DNA from: Novosphingobium subterraneum
GTDB lineage: Bacteria > Pseudomonadota > Alphaproteobacteria > Sphingomonadales > Sphingomonadaceae
Assembly (NCBI RefSeq): GCF_000807925.1
Contig: NZ_JRVC01000005.1
Span: 124,001-188,000 of the forward strand
DNA length: 64,000 nucleotides
Reading direction: 5' to 3'
The notes beneath the pieces are model-generated. The model was given only the letters and a program-made list of their open reading frames with translations. It ran no database searches and was not told the origin of the DNA. The position numbers and the translations under genes were made by a program. This document shows, in pieces, positions 1-8,591 of this stretch. Position 1 is the first letter of the stretch. Each line of letters begins with the position of its first letter.

Positions 1-507
1 GCACTCGACAACCTGGAAGTGCGCAATCTCAAGGCTGCCACCGATGCGGTTGCCCCCCTCGCTGCCGAAGGGACTGACGGTTACCGCGCTACGGCGAAGA
101 TGCTGGCGGCGGGAGTCCTGTCCGAACAGGGCAAGAACGCGGAAGCGGCCAAGGCTTTTGCCGCGATTGCCGCCGATGCCGACATTCCGCAGGCCTACCG
201 TGATCTCGCCACGATCCGCGAAGTCTCGCTGACTTTCGACCAGCTCGGTCCTGACAAGGTGGTTGAGCGTCTGAAGCCGCTGGCCGTACCCGGCAATGCC
301 TGGTTCGGCAGCGCGGGTGAACTCGTCGGCATGGCCTATGTCAAGCAGGGCAAGAACGACCTTGCCGGGGCGATGTTCGCGCAGATCGCCAAGGACAAGA
401 CCGTGCCTGATACCCTGCGCCGCCGCACGCGCCAGATGGCCGGGTTGCTCGGGGTGGATGCCGTGGAGGATCCCGGCACCGCCACGATAGTGCAGAGCGC
501 GCAATAA
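1..507 (+). CDS. YfgM-like TPR protein, C-terminal part
   Basis: The reading frame is open from base 1, so the gene starts upstream of the window. The first in-frame start candidate here, a GTG at 19, is probably internal. The visible residues form Ala- and Lys-rich helical pairs with TPR character (recurring GKNAEAAKAF and GKNDLAGAMFAQIA units). In many proteobacteria a membrane-anchored YfgM-type TPR protein lies directly before bamB and works around the Sec translocon and periplasmic chaperones. The adjacency to bamB, with 18 bp between, supports that reading. The N-terminal anchor cannot be seen, so the family call rests on repeats and context. Confidence 0.75.
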   Translation, partial: ALDNLEVRNLKAATDAVAPLAAEGTDGYRATAKMLAAGVLSEQGKNAEAAKAFAAIAADADIPQAYRDLATIREVSLTFDQLGPDKVVERLKPLAVPGNAWFGSAGELVGMAYVKQGKNDLAGAMFAQIAKDKTVPDTLRRRTRQMAGLLGVDAVEDPGTATIVQSAQ

Positions 508-525
508 GTTTTGAGGATGCATTCG

Positions 526-1866
526 ATGACGCCGAAACCCAATTTCCGCCGCGCTTCGCTGACCAGCGTGGTGGTTCTCGCGCTCGCTCTTGGCGGTTGC
601 GGCGTCTTTAAGAAGGGCGTGAAGACCACGCCGACGGTCGGTTCGCGCCAGCCGATCCTCTCCAAGATCGATGCCGGCACCAAGGTCGATGATTCGATCT
701 CGCTGATGACGGTCGTGCTTCCCGCTGCGGAAGTGAACACCGAGTTTGCGCAAGGCGGCGGCAACGCCTCGAAATCCTACGGCCACGCCGCCCTTGCGGA
801 ATCGCCCTCGCGCGCCTTCAGCGTCTCGATCAAGGGCTCGAATGCCCGCCAGCGCCTCGCCGCATCGCCGGTCGTTGGCGGCGGCAAGCTCTTCGCGATG
901 GATACGGACGGCACCGTCCATGCCTTTGACGCAAGCACCGGCGCCCGCGTGTGGGACACCTCGGTCCGCGCTGAAAAGCAGAACGCCGGCTCCACCTTCG
1001 GCGGTGGCGCATCCTATGATGACGGCAAGGTCTACGTCACCAACGGCGTGGGCGAGGTCGCCTCGCTTGATGCCAGCTCGGGCGAAATCAAGTGGCGTGT
1101 GAAGCCCGCTGGCCCGTTGCGCGGCTCGCCCACGGTCGCTTTCGGGCAGGTCATGGTGATGAGTCAGGATAACCAGCTCTTTGCCCTCAACGAAGCCGAT
1201 GGCGCCGTGCTGTGGAATGAAAGCGCTTCGGTAGGCCAGACCAACGTGTTCGGCGTTGCCTCGCCAGCAGCAGGGCAGGGCACCATTGTCGCCGGTTTCT
1301 CCTCGGGCGAGCTCGTCGCCTATCGCTATGAGAACGGTCGCCAGCTTTGGGCTGACGCTCTGGCTCGCACCTCGATCGCCACCTCGGTTTCGACCCTGAC
1401 CGACATCGACGCCGATCCGATCATCGAACGCGGCCGCGTCTATGCGCTGGGGCAGGGCGGACGCATGGCCGCCTATGAACTGGTCACCGGCCAGCGCATC
1501 TGGGAATTGAACCTCGCAGGCATCTCCACCCCCGCCATCGCCGGAGACTGGATCTTCGCGCTGACCGACGAAGCCAAGCTGCTGTGCATCGCCAAGTCGA
1601 GCGGCAAGGTCCGCTGGATGACGCAGCTCCAGCGCTACCGGAACGAAAAGAAGAAGAAGAACCAGATTCTCTGGACCGGCCCCGTTCTTGCCGGCAACCA
1701 GCTGTGGATCGCCAACTCGCGCGGTGAAGTCATGCGCGCCTCGGTAAATGACGGCACGGTAAGCGAATTCACCAAGGTCGGCTCCAGCGTCACCCTTGCG
1801 CCCATCGTCGCCAACCAGACGCTCTATATCCTCGATGATGGCGGCAAGATCACCGCGTTCCGCTGA
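526..1866 (+). CDS. bamB: Outer membrane protein assembly factor BamB (lipoprotein)
   Basis: This encodes a 446-residue PQQ/beta-propeller lipoprotein, the BamB subunit of the BAM complex that inserts beta-barrel proteins into the outer membrane. The N-terminus has a basic start, a hydrophobic stretch and a lipobox LGGC with the lipidated Cys at residue 25. The repeats SPVVGGGKLFAMDTDG, LFALNEADGAVLWN and VRWMTQL are typical propeller blades. I chose ATG 526 because GAGG at 513-516 sits 9 bases upstream; TTG 511 and ATG 517 are alternatives. The usual downstream partner der (engA) is absent here. The family call is firm. Confidence 0.93.
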   Translation: MTPKPNFRRASLTSVVVLALALGGCGVFKKGVKTTPTVGSRQPILSKIDAGTKVDDSISLMTVVLPAAEVNTEFAQGGGNASKSYGHAALAESPSRAFSVSIKGSNARQRLAASPVVGGGKLFAMDTDGTVHAFDASTGARVWDTSVRAEKQNAGSTFGGGASYDDGKVYVTNGVGEVASLDASSGEIKWRVKPAGPLRGSPTVAFGQVMVMSQDNQLFALNEADGAVLWNESASVGQTNVFGVASPAAGQGTIVAGFSSGELVAYRYENGRQLWADALARTSIATSVSTLTDIDADPIIERGRVYALGQGGRMAAYELVTGQRIWELNLAGISTPAIAGDWIFALTDEAKLLCIAKSSGKVRWMTQLQRYRNEKKKKNQILWTGPVLAGNQLWIANSRGEVMRASVNDGTVSEFTKVGSSVTLAPIVANQTLYILDDGGKITAFR

Positions 1867-1885
1867 GCGCGGCCTTGGGTCTGAT

Positions 1886-1960
1886 GCTTCGACAAGCTCA
1901 GCATGAGCGGATTTGGTAGCGGCTCATCAAAGGGCCGCTCACCCTGAGCCTGTCGAAGGA
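1886..1960. repeat. REP-like imperfect inverted repeat, family A copy 1
   Basis: Between bamB and the next gene, arms at 1886-1910 and 1935-1960 are imperfect reverse complements around the core TTCGACA(A/G)GCTCAG, with about three mismatches, separated by roughly 24 bases. A second copy lies at 20791-20860. Such extragenic palindromes are common in sphingomonads. This one could form a transcript-end hairpin after bamB. The rest of the 143-base gap shows nothing else. Confidence 0.75.
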
Positions 1961-2009
1961 TGCCCGCGCAAGGTTGGTCATCACAACCATATCCTAACCC
2001 TTTGATGCG

Positions 2010-3356
2010 ATGGACAGGTGCATGAGCGCCCGTCCGGCCCCGCCTCCGTCAGACGTCTCCGCAGGCACCGGCCTTGCCGGGGTCATCGGCCTTGTGCTGT
2101 GGGTCCTCACCTGCCGCTTCTGGCCTCAGATCGTCACCACGCTGGGCCTCTCTGCCCCCGCTGAAGTGATGGACGGCCCCTCCGCTGCGCTCGCCGCCCT
2201 GCTGTTCTCGGGTAGCGCGATGATCGGTTACGCGCTGCTGGTGGAGAAGGTCCACCTGCGCCCATCGACCGGCATAGACTGGTCTCGCCCACGCCCCTTG
2301 CGCGAGGTCCTCGACATCTCGATCACCAAGATCGCCGGGCTCTGGACCACGTGGGCCGTCATCGGCTTTGCCTACTGCATCGCCCGCTGGTACTGGCGCG
2401 GACAATACGTCTTCGCGATGGAAGTGCTGGAAACGGCCGCGCCATTCCTGTTCCTTGGCGCCATCCCTTATGTCCTCTGGCTGGACCGCGTCCTCGTCAA
2501 CCCGCGCGATGCATCGTGGCACTTCGGCGCCATGCTCATCGGGCGCGAACCCTGGGACCCGGCGGAAGTGAAGCGCCACGCCCTGGCCTGGCTGGTCAAG
2601 GGCTTCTTCTGTGCCTTCATGATCTCGATCGTGCCCGGTGGCTTCGCCGCAGTCATCCACTTCGACTGGGCTTCCGTTCTCGACGACCCCGTCGCGCTCG
2701 GCACCCTGTTGATCGAGACGATGTTCATGATCGACGTGCAGATCGCCATGGTCGGCTACCTCGTCACCATGAAGCCCCTGGACGCGCAGATCCGCACCGC
2801 CAACCCGCACCTGTCGGCATGGGTGGCAGCGCTGATCTGCTACCCGCCGTTCATCCTCATGGGCGATGGCGACGTGCTGGATTATCGCCACAATGGCGCG
2901 GAATGGGCCTACTGGCTCCAGGGTCACACCGGCCTGCTCTGGCTCTGGGCAGGAGCGCTGGTGTTCCTCACCGCCGTGTACGCCTGGGCCACCGTCGCCT
3001 TCGGCCTGCGCTTTTCGAACCTCACCTATCGCGGCGTCCTGACCAACGGCCCCTACCGCTACACCCGCCACCCCGCCTACCTGTCCAAGAACGCCTACTG
3101 GTGGCTCGCCTCGCTGCCGTTCCTCACCACCAGCGGCTCGATGGTCGATGCGATCCGCAACACCGTGATCCTCGGCCTCGTCAGCGCGGTCTACTACTGG
3201 CGCGCCCGCACCGAGGAGCAGCACCTTCTTGCCGAAGACGCCAAGTATCGCGAATACCATGCGTGGATGGCCGAACACGGCCTTATCACGTCGATCCTGC
3301 GCAAGCTCGCCCGCGCTGTCACGCCGTGCCGGCCAGTTGTCCAGCCCGCCGAATAG
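2010..3356 (+). CDS. ICMT/PEMT-type integral membrane methyltransferase
   Basis: This 448-residue polytopic membrane protein has the C-terminal signature of the isoprenylcysteine carboxyl methyltransferase / phospholipid N-methyltransferase superfamily. The signature is NGPYRYTRHPAYLSKN followed by EEQHLLAEDAKYREYHAWM, which form the S-adenosylmethionine pocket at the membrane face. About 300 residues of additional transmembrane sequence precede the domain, so it is longer than plain ICMT or PEMT enzymes. The substrate, lipid or protein, cannot be told. It stands alone, with its stop 3 bases from the convergent neighbour. ATG 2022 is an alternative start four codons in. Confidence 0.7.
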   Translation: MDRCMSARPAPPPSDVSAGTGLAGVIGLVLWVLTCRFWPQIVTTLGLSAPAEVMDGPSAALAALLFSGSAMIGYALLVEKVHLRPSTGIDWSRPRPLREVLDISITKIAGLWTTWAVIGFAYCIARWYWRGQYVFAMEVLETAAPFLFLGAIPYVLWLDRVLVNPRDASWHFGAMLIGREPWDPAEVKRHALAWLVKGFFCAFMISIVPGGFAAVIHFDWASVLDDPVALGTLLIETMFMIDVQIAMVGYLVTMKPLDAQIRTANPHLSAWVAALICYPPFILMGDGDVLDYRHNGAEWAYWLQGHTGLLWLWAGALVFLTAVYAWATVAFGLRFSNLTYRGVLTNGPYRYTRHPAYLSKNAYWWLASLPFLTTSGSMVDAIRNTVILGLVSAVYYWRARTEEQHLLAEDAKYREYHAWMAEHGLITSILRKLARAVTPCRPVVQPAE

Positions 3357-3359
3357 GCG

Positions 3360-3659
3360 TCAGACCTCCGCGCCCTCGTCGCTCTCGAACACGCGAATCT
3401 TGCGCTCGAACAGCCCCAGCGTCGCACGCTCCTGCGCCCACGCCTTCATGTGCTCGGTCTGGAAATGCGCCTTGAGCGCGCCCATGTCGCGCCACTTCTC
3501 GGCGATATGGATCAGCTCGGGATCGAGCACGTCCTGCGCATAGGCATACTGGATGCAGCCATCCTCGGCCAAGGTCGCAGCGATGACCTTGGCCATCATC
3601 GGGCGGATCGCCTCGATGTTCTCGACCGGAACGCGAACAGTGCCCATCACGATGATCAT
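3360..3659 (-). CDS. Antibiotic biosynthesis monooxygenase (ABM/YgiN-like) protein
   Basis: This is a 99-residue protein of the dimeric alpha/beta-barrel ABM fold, which includes YgiN-type quinol monooxygenases. The pattern EDGCIQYAYAQDVLDPELIH, then EKWRDMGALKAHFQTEHM, then KIRVFES is characteristic. The ATG (3659-3657) shares one base with the gshA stop (TGATG), so translation is probably coupled to gshA and this start is preferred over one 15 codons upstream. The coupling suggests a role in redox or quinone stress beside glutathione synthesis, but the substrate is unknown. Confidence 0.8.
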   Translation of the reverse strand: MIIVMGTVRVPVENIEAIRPMMAKVIAATLAEDGCIQYAYAQDVLDPELIHIAEKWRDMGALKAHFQTEHMKAWAQERATLGLFERKIRVFESDEGAEV

Positions 3660-5032
3660 CAGAAGCTCTTCTCGCCATAGATGCGCGAAAGGTCGCCGCC
3701 CCATTCGCCGTGGTAGAGGTCAAGCAGGCGTTCGGCGGGGGTCTTGCCCGAAGAGACAATCTCGTCGAGCGGCTGGAGATAGCCCGTCTCGTTGTCACCC
3801 GCCTCGTTCAACTGCGCGCGTGCAGCCAGGCCAGAGCGCGAGATCGCCAGAACTTCGGCAGCAACATCGCGCAACTTGCCCCCACCCGGCAGCGACGCAT
3901 CAAGCCCCAGCTTGGGCACTTCGGCGCGCAGGCGTTCGCGCCCTTCCATGTCCCAGCCCTTGACCAGGTCCCACGCCGCATCGAGCGCGCCCTGATCGTA
4001 GAGCAAGCCCACCCACAGCGCCGGCAGCGCGCAGATACGGCTCCATGGACCACCATCGGCCCCGCGCATTTCCAGGAACGACTTGAGCCGCACTTCGGGG
4101 AAGGCGGTCGAAAGATGGTCGTTCCAGTCCGAAAGCGTCGGCTTCTCGCCGGGCAGCACCGATAGCTTGCCGTCGAGGAAATCGCGGAACGAAAGCCCTG
4201 CCGCATCGATGTACTTGCCGTCGCGGAACACGAAATACATCGGCACGTCGAGCATGTACTCGACATAGCGCTCGTACCCGAAGCCTTCTTCGAACACGAA
4301 CGAGAGCATCCCCGTGCGCGCCGGATCGGTGTCGGTCCAGATATGGCTGCGGTACGACAGGAACCCGTTGGGCTTGCCTTCGAGGAACGGCGAATTGGCG
4401 AACAGCGCCGTCGCCAGCGGCTGCAGCGCAAGGCTGACGCGGAACTTCTGCACCATGTCCGCCTCGGATCGATAATCGAGGTTGGTCTGGATCGTGCAGG
4501 TCCGCAGCATCATGTCGAGGCCCATCGAGCCCACGCGCGGCATGTGCCGCAGCATGATGTCATAGCGGCCCTTGGGCATGATCGGCAGCTCTTCGCGGGT
4601 CTTGTCCGGCCACAACCCCATGCCAAGATAGGCAAGGCCCAGCTTGTCGCCGATCGTCTTGACCTGCGCCAGGTGACGCCCGGTCTCGGCACAGGTCTGG
4701 TGCAGGTTCACCAGCGGCGCGCCCGAAAGCTCCAGCTGTCCGGCCGGCTCCAGGCTCACCGCACCATCGGGGCCAGACATCGCGATGACGTTCCCGCCCT
4801 CGATGATCGGCTCCCAACCATACTCTGTCAGCGCGTTCAGCAGGTCGCGAATGCCGCCTTGCTCGCCATATGAAGGCGCCGCACGGTCAGCCGTGCGGTA
4901 GACGAACTTTTCGTGCTCGGTGCCGATCCGCCAGTTTTCCTTGGGCTTTTCGCCCTTCTGCATCGGCACCACGAGCATGTCGCGGCTCTCGATGACGGGA
5001 TCGTTGCTATTTGAAACTTGCCGCGTGCTCAT
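3659..5032 (-). CDS. gshA: Glutamate-cysteine ligase, plant/alphaproteobacterial type
   Basis: This 457-residue enzyme catalyses the ATP-dependent first step of glutathione synthesis, joining L-Glu and L-Cys. It belongs to the GCS2-type family of alphaproteobacteria and plants. Recognisable blocks are GTEHEKFVYR near residue 38, which holds metal/glutamate-binding Glu and His, and GGNVIAMSGPDGAVSLEPAG, together with FRDGKYIDAAG. Length is typical. It is the first gene of a two-gene unit with the ABM-like gene. The upstream gap to 5143 has no clear regulator site. Confidence 0.93.
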   Translation of the reverse strand: MSTRQVSNSNDPVIESRDMLVVPMQKGEKPKENWRIGTEHEKFVYRTADRAAPSYGEQGGIRDLLNALTEYGWEPIIEGGNVIAMSGPDGAVSLEPAGQLELSGAPLVNLHQTCAETGRHLAQVKTIGDKLGLAYLGMGLWPDKTREELPIMPKGRYDIMLRHMPRVGSMGLDMMLRTCTIQTNLDYRSEADMVQKFRVSLALQPLATALFANSPFLEGKPNGFLSYRSHIWTDTDPARTGMLSFVFEEGFGYERYVEYMLDVPMYFVFRDGKYIDAAGLSFRDFLDGKLSVLPGEKPTLSDWNDHLSTAFPEVRLKSFLEMRGADGGPWSRICALPALWVGLLYDQGALDAAWDLVKGWDMEGRERLRAEVPKLGLDASLPGGGKLRDVAAEVLAISRSGLAARAQLNEAGDNETGYLQPLDEIVSSGKTPAERLLDLYHGEWGGDLSRIYGEKSF

Positions 5033-5143
5033 GCCCGCTTCCGTTAATGGGCGGGACAGCTTTTAGCCAGCCTAATTGTAGCACGTCACCTGCAAGGCAA
5101 TGTTGCCAAGAGCGCGCCAATCGCCTGTAACTTCAGGTTGCTC

Positions 5144-5893
5144 TCATCCGAACCAGTCGCCCTGCATGCCCATCCACAAGGCCGTCCCGGCGATCGCCGC
5201 CGTCTCGCCGCGAAGGATGCGCGGTCCCAGCGAAAGCGCCGCTGCCGCCGGATGCGCCCTCACCAAGGCCCGCTCCGCCTCGTCAAACCCGCCCTCCGGC
5301 CCGATCAGCAAGGCGGCCGGCCCGTTATGGATCGAAAACGCCACTGCCGCCGGCATCCCGCCGTTCTCGTCGGCAAAGAACAGCGTTCGCCCTTCCGGCC
5401 AGTCGCGCAGCAGATGCTCCAGCTTCACCGTCTCGCCAAGGTCCGGCAACGCCGTGCGGGCGCACTGCTCGGCCGCCTCGGTCATGATCGTCAGCGCGCG
5501 TTCCGGGTTCAGCTTGTCCGCGACACAGCGCCGCGTCACTACCGGCACGATCTTTGCCGCGCCCAGTTCTGTCGCCTTTTCCAGCACCAGATCGAAGTTC
5601 GGCTTCTTCAGCAGTGCCGCGCAGAGCCAGAAATCAGGAACTTCCTCGCGTTCACGCTGACGCCGCTCGACCTCGACGACCACCTCGCGCTTGCCGGCCT
5701 CGGTCACGCGCGCCAGCCACTCACCGGTGCGGTTATCGCAGACGATCACCGCATCGCCTGCTCCCACGCGCATGACCTTGCCCAGATAATGCGCCTGCTG
5801 CCCCTCGATCGGCAGTCGCATTCCCTCGCTCAACGTCGTATCGACGAACAGCCGCGGCGCGGATTTCGGTGGCCAGGCAGGAGTCGCGGTCAT
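5144..5893 (-). CDS. rsmE: 16S rRNA (uracil-1498-N3)-methyltransferase RsmE
   Basis: This 249-residue SPOUT-class methyltransferase modifies U1498 of 16S rRNA in the decoding region. The C-terminal knot motif LLIGPEGGFDEAERALV and the later LSLGPRILRGETAA are the family's cofactor-binding loops. The N-terminus carries the PUA-like segment RLFVDTTLSEG. ATG 5893 is preferred to a GTG two codons upstream. It is divergent from ubiA, with a 46-base gap that must hold both promoters. Confidence 0.93.
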   Translation of the reverse strand: MTATPAWPPKSAPRLFVDTTLSEGMRLPIEGQQAHYLGKVMRVGAGDAVIVCDNRTGEWLARVTEAGKREVVVEVERRQREREEVPDFWLCAALLKKPNFDLVLEKATELGAAKIVPVVTRRCVADKLNPERALTIMTEAAEQCARTALPDLGETVKLEHLLRDWPEGRTLFFADENGGMPAAVAFSIHNGPAALLIGPEGGFDEAERALVRAHPAAAALSLGPRILRGETAAIAGTALWMGMQGDWFG

Positions 5894-5939
5894 CCCCACC
5901 GCCTAGCGCGGATCATGCCTTTCGTTAAGAGTCTGTAAT

Positions 5940-6854
5940 GTGACTTCGACCACTTCCGAAACGATCGTCCCCGACAGCGAACATAAGGGTCTGGTCGCCA
6001 GCCTGCCGCAGCCATGGCGCAACCTTGCCTTGCTGGCGCGGTTCGACCGGCCGATCGGCTGGTGGCTGCTGTTCTGGCCCTGCGCCTGGGGCCTGTTCCT
6101 GGGCGGCGGCACGGCGCGCTGGGGCATCCTCGCGTGGATGCTTTTGGGAGCCATCGCCATGCGCGGGGCAGGGTGCGTCTACAACGATATCGTCGATGCC
6201 GATCTCGACGCCCGCGTCGCCCGCACCGCGGCTCGTCCCATTGCCAGCGGCGCAACCACCAAGCGTACCGCGTGGATCTGGCTGCTCACGCTCTGCGCCG
6301 TAGGTCTTGTGGTCCTGCTCCAACTGCGCTGGGAAGCGCAGGTCGTGGCGCTTGGCAGTCTCGCGCTCGTGGCCGCCTATCCCTTCATGAAGCGCGTTAC
6401 CGGCTGGCCGCAGGCGTGGCTTGGTCTTGTCTTTACATGGGGCGCGCCGGTCGGCTGGGTCGAGGCGACGGGCTTCGAACGCCTCGCCCCGCTGGCTGCG
6501 CTCTACGCCGGGTGCTGGGCCTGGTGCATGGCCTATGACACCATCTACGCCCTGCAGGACCGCGAGGACGATGCCATGGTCGGCATCGGCTCCTCCGCGC
6601 TTTCGTTCGGGCGCCACGTTCGTGCAGGCGTCGGCGGGCTCTACACGATGGCCTTGCTGTGCTGGGCAGGGGCGATCTGGCTCACGCGCGCCGATCCGCT
6701 CGCATTGCTGGCACTGGCACCGGTCTCGCTCCACCTCCTGTGGCAGGTCGCCACGCTCAAGGAAGATGGTGCCGATCCGCTGGCCAAGTTTCGCTCGAAC
6801 CGCTTTGCCGGCTTGCTGATGGCCGCGGCCTGCTACGTCATCGGCGCGGCCTGA
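5940..6854 (+). CDS. ubiA: 4-hydroxybenzoate polyprenyltransferase UbiA
   Basis: This 304-residue integral membrane prenyltransferase attaches the polyprenyl tail to 4-hydroxybenzoate in ubiquinone synthesis. Both aspartate-rich Mg-diphosphate motifs are visible: YNDIVDADLDARVARTAARP and YDTIYALQDREDDAMVG. Several hydrophobic helices follow each motif. The start is GTG 5940; an ATG two bases upstream runs straight into a stop. The length matches the family. The enzyme acts in the inner membrane. Confidence 0.94.
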   Translation: MTSTTSETIVPDSEHKGLVASLPQPWRNLALLARFDRPIGWWLLFWPCAWGLFLGGGTARWGILAWMLLGAIAMRGAGCVYNDIVDADLDARVARTAARPIASGATTKRTAWIWLLTLCAVGLVVLLQLRWEAQVVALGSLALVAAYPFMKRVTGWPQAWLGLVFTWGAPVGWVEATGFERLAPLAALYAGCWAWCMAYDTIYALQDREDDAMVGIGSSALSFGRHVRAGVGGLYTMALLCWAGAIWLTRADPLALLALAPVSLHLLWQVATLKEDGADPLAKFRSNRFAGLLMAAACYVIGAA

Positions 6855-7678
6855 GCGCCGAACAGCGCCTCGTGGCGGGCCTCGATCGCGGGCCACAGGT
6901 CAGCCGCTTCGGGCACGTCGATCAGGAACAGGTCGTGCAGGATGCTGACCAGCTCCCGAGCGGAGCCCAGTTCGCGCCGCTCTTCGCCATGCGCTCCCAC
7001 AACCGTGAGCACCTTGCCCCTGAGCATCAGGTAGCTGCCCGAAAGCCGCCTCTGCACGGTCAAGTTCTGTACGAAGACCGAGGCAGGATCACCGGCCTGC
7101 CAATGGCATAGCGCCGAGAGCTGATCCTCGTCGGCAGGTTGGTCCACGAAATCGTACGACATCGCTGTGGGACCAAGGCTGACGGAAACCCGCCACATCG
7201 CGTCGTCTGTCCGGCCGAGCGACACCGGCAGCGGATCATGCATCCACTGCCCCGGTTCGAGCGGCACCGGCGCGCCGAGCCAGCTTCCGAACCCCGCATC
7301 GACCAGCTTCGGCCCATCGCACTGCACCAGCAGGCACAAGTGCGAACCCATGCACTCATCGCCGCGCGCTTGTCGCATGACCCCGGCGCTCATCCGCACG
7401 ACATCGAACCCGATTGCCGACAATGCCGCGCCCAGTACGCCATTGTGCTCATAGCACCAGCCTCCGCGCCGCGCTTCCACCAGCTTGGCGAAGGCCACGG
7501 CAGGATCGATCGTCAGGCTGCGACCAAGCTGTACATCGATGTTTTCGAACGGGATTGCCTGAACATGCGCCCTCACGATGGCATCCAGCGTCGGCAGGTC
7601 GGCGGCCACAGGCGCGGACACGCCGATCCGCGCCAGATAGGCGGCCAGTTGCGCAGGGGAGAGCGGTTCAATCGCCAT
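6833..7678 (-). CDS. nat: Arylamine N-acetyltransferase
   Basis: This 281-residue NAT-family enzyme transfers acetyl from acetyl-CoA to arylamines, hydrazines or related substrates. The cysteine-protease-like triad is intact: Cys75 in RGGWCYEHNG, His113 in GSHLCLLV and Asp127 in LVDAGFG. The N-terminal PFENIDVQLGR block is also typical. ATG 7678 lies inside the end of the upstream VOC gene (11-base overlap), so the two are translationally linked and share the SoxR-box promoter. Its end overlaps the convergent ubiA by about 20 bases. Confidence 0.92.
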   Translation of the reverse strand: MAIEPLSPAQLAAYLARIGVSAPVAADLPTLDAIVRAHVQAIPFENIDVQLGRSLTIDPAVAFAKLVEARRGGWCYEHNGVLGAALSAIGFDVVRMSAGVMRQARGDECMGSHLCLLVQCDGPKLVDAGFGSWLGAPVPLEPGQWMHDPLPVSLGRTDDAMWRVSVSLGPTAMSYDFVDQPADEDQLSALCHWQAGDPASVFVQNLTVQRRLSGSYLMLRGKVLTVVGAHGEERRELGSARELVSILHDLFLIDVPEAADLWPAIEARHEALFGAQAAPMT

Positions 7679-8045
7679 AGCTGACCACTTCGAATTCGAT
7701 CCCGTCCCAGTCATAGAAATAGAACCGCCGGCCCGGCTCATAGTCCGCATGATTGAACGGCTCGAGCCCCGCTGCAATCACGATCTGCTCGGCAGCGGCG
7801 AGGTCATCCACTTCGATGCCCACGTGCTGCAGCGGCATGCCTTTGGCAAAGCGCGTCAAGACACCACCCGGCGGGGTATAGAACACGATGTAATGGTTCT
7901 CGGTGCCGAGATGGATCGAAAATCCATCGTCGATTGCCAGGCCACGCCAGCGTTCGTGCCACCCGCAAAGCTCAGTGAAGAACGCCGCAGAGCGTTCGGC
8001 ATCGCTGACCGAGATGTTGACGTGTTCAAGGCGGGCAGACGGCAT
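7668..8045 (-). CDS. VOC-family (glyoxalase/bleomycin resistance fold) protein
   Basis: This 125-residue vicinal-oxygen-chelate protein starts LEHVNISVSDAERSAAFF and ends FYFYDWDGIEFEVVSY, the two halves of the paired beta-alpha-beta-beta-beta fold. A metal-type His is in the first block and a Glu in the last. Members are glyoxalases, dioxygenases or drug-binding proteins; the substrate here is unknown. It is first in a two-gene operon with nat, with AAAGGA upstream of its ATG. A SoxR box lies 53-70 bases upstream, pointing to induction by redox-cycling compounds. Confidence 0.85.
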   Translation of the reverse strand: MPSARLEHVNISVSDAERSAAFFTELCGWHERWRGLAIDDGFSIHLGTENHYIVFYTPPGGVLTRFAKGMPLQHVGIEVDDLAAAEQIVIAAGLEPFNHADYEPGRRFYFYDWDGIEFEVVSYGD

Positions 8046-8088
8046 CGTCGGGGTCCTTTCGGGATACGGTGTCGAATCGATGCTTGCG

Positions 8089-8119
8089 AATCTGCAACCT
8101 CAAGTTAACTTGAGGTCAA
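8089..8119 (-). promoter_or_regulatory. SoxR-dependent promoter of the VOC-nat operon
   Basis: On the minus strand a -35 element TTGACC (8119-8114) and a -10-like CAGATT (8094-8089) are separated by 19 bp, the overlong spacer typical of MerR-family activated promoters. The SoxR palindrome fills the spacer, as in the E. coli soxS promoter. The -10 match is weak (3 of 6), as expected of a promoter that needs untwisting. Confidence 0.75.
8098..8115. promoter_or_regulatory. SoxR box (perfect 18-bp palindrome)
   Basis: CCTCAAGTTAACTTGAGG is a perfect palindrome and matches the SoxR operator known from enterobacteria and pseudomonads. It lies between the divergent VOC gene and soxR, 29 bases before the soxR start, so it should serve both activation of VOC-nat and autoregulation of soxR. 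Confidence 0.93.
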
Positions 8120-8144
8120 GCGGAAAGCGTGGAGTCGCAGAACC

Positions 8145-8591
8145 TTGGCCATTACCCGCAACGATCTCATCCCGATCGGCACGCTCGCGCGCCGCACCGG
8201 CCTCGCGGTCAGCGCCATCCGTTATTACGAGGATCGCGGGCTCGTCACCTCGATCCGCACGGGCGGGAATCAGCGCCGCTTCCTTCGCTCCGACATCCGC
8301 CGGTTGAGCTTTGTGCAGATCGCGCAGAAGCTCGGGCTTGGCCTGGCAGAGATCGAACGCGAACTCGCCGCCCTGCCGCAGGGCCGCACCCCGAACGTGC
8401 TTGATTGGCAGCGCATAAGTCGCTCATTGCGCAAGGAAATCGACAGCCGCATCCAGCTCCTTACCCGCACCCGCAACAAGCTTGACGAATGCATAGGCTG
8501 CGGCTGCCTCAGCCTCGAACGCTGCCAGCTCTACAACAAGGATGACCGCGCCGCCGCAGCTGGGCCGGGACCAAGGTATGTGCTGGATTAG
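8145..8591 (+). CDS. soxR: Redox-sensitive transcriptional activator SoxR
   Basis: This 148-residue MerR-family regulator senses redox-active drugs or superoxide through a [2Fe-2S] cluster. The N-terminal winged helix includes IGTLARRTGLAVSAIRYYED. The cluster ligands are Cys116, Cys119, Cys121 and Cys127 in CIGCGCLSLERC, with the same spacing as E. coli SoxR. The start is TTG 8145 with GGAG about 10 bases upstream. No soxS is nearby, as is usual outside enterics, where SoxR directly controls a few small operons. Its TAG overlaps the convergent smc stop. Confidence 0.95.
   Translation: MAITRNDLIPIGTLARRTGLAVSAIRYYEDRGLVTSIRTGGNQRRFLRSDIRRLSFVQIAQKLGLGLAEIERELAALPQGRTPNVLDWQRISRSLRKEIDSRIQLLTRTRNKLDECIGCGCLSLERCQLYNKDDRAAAAGPGPRYVLD

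Noticed and set aside
5034..5056. CCCGC...GCGGG repeat upstream of gshA as an operator
   Set aside because: The arms are short, GC-only and expected by chance in such DNA.
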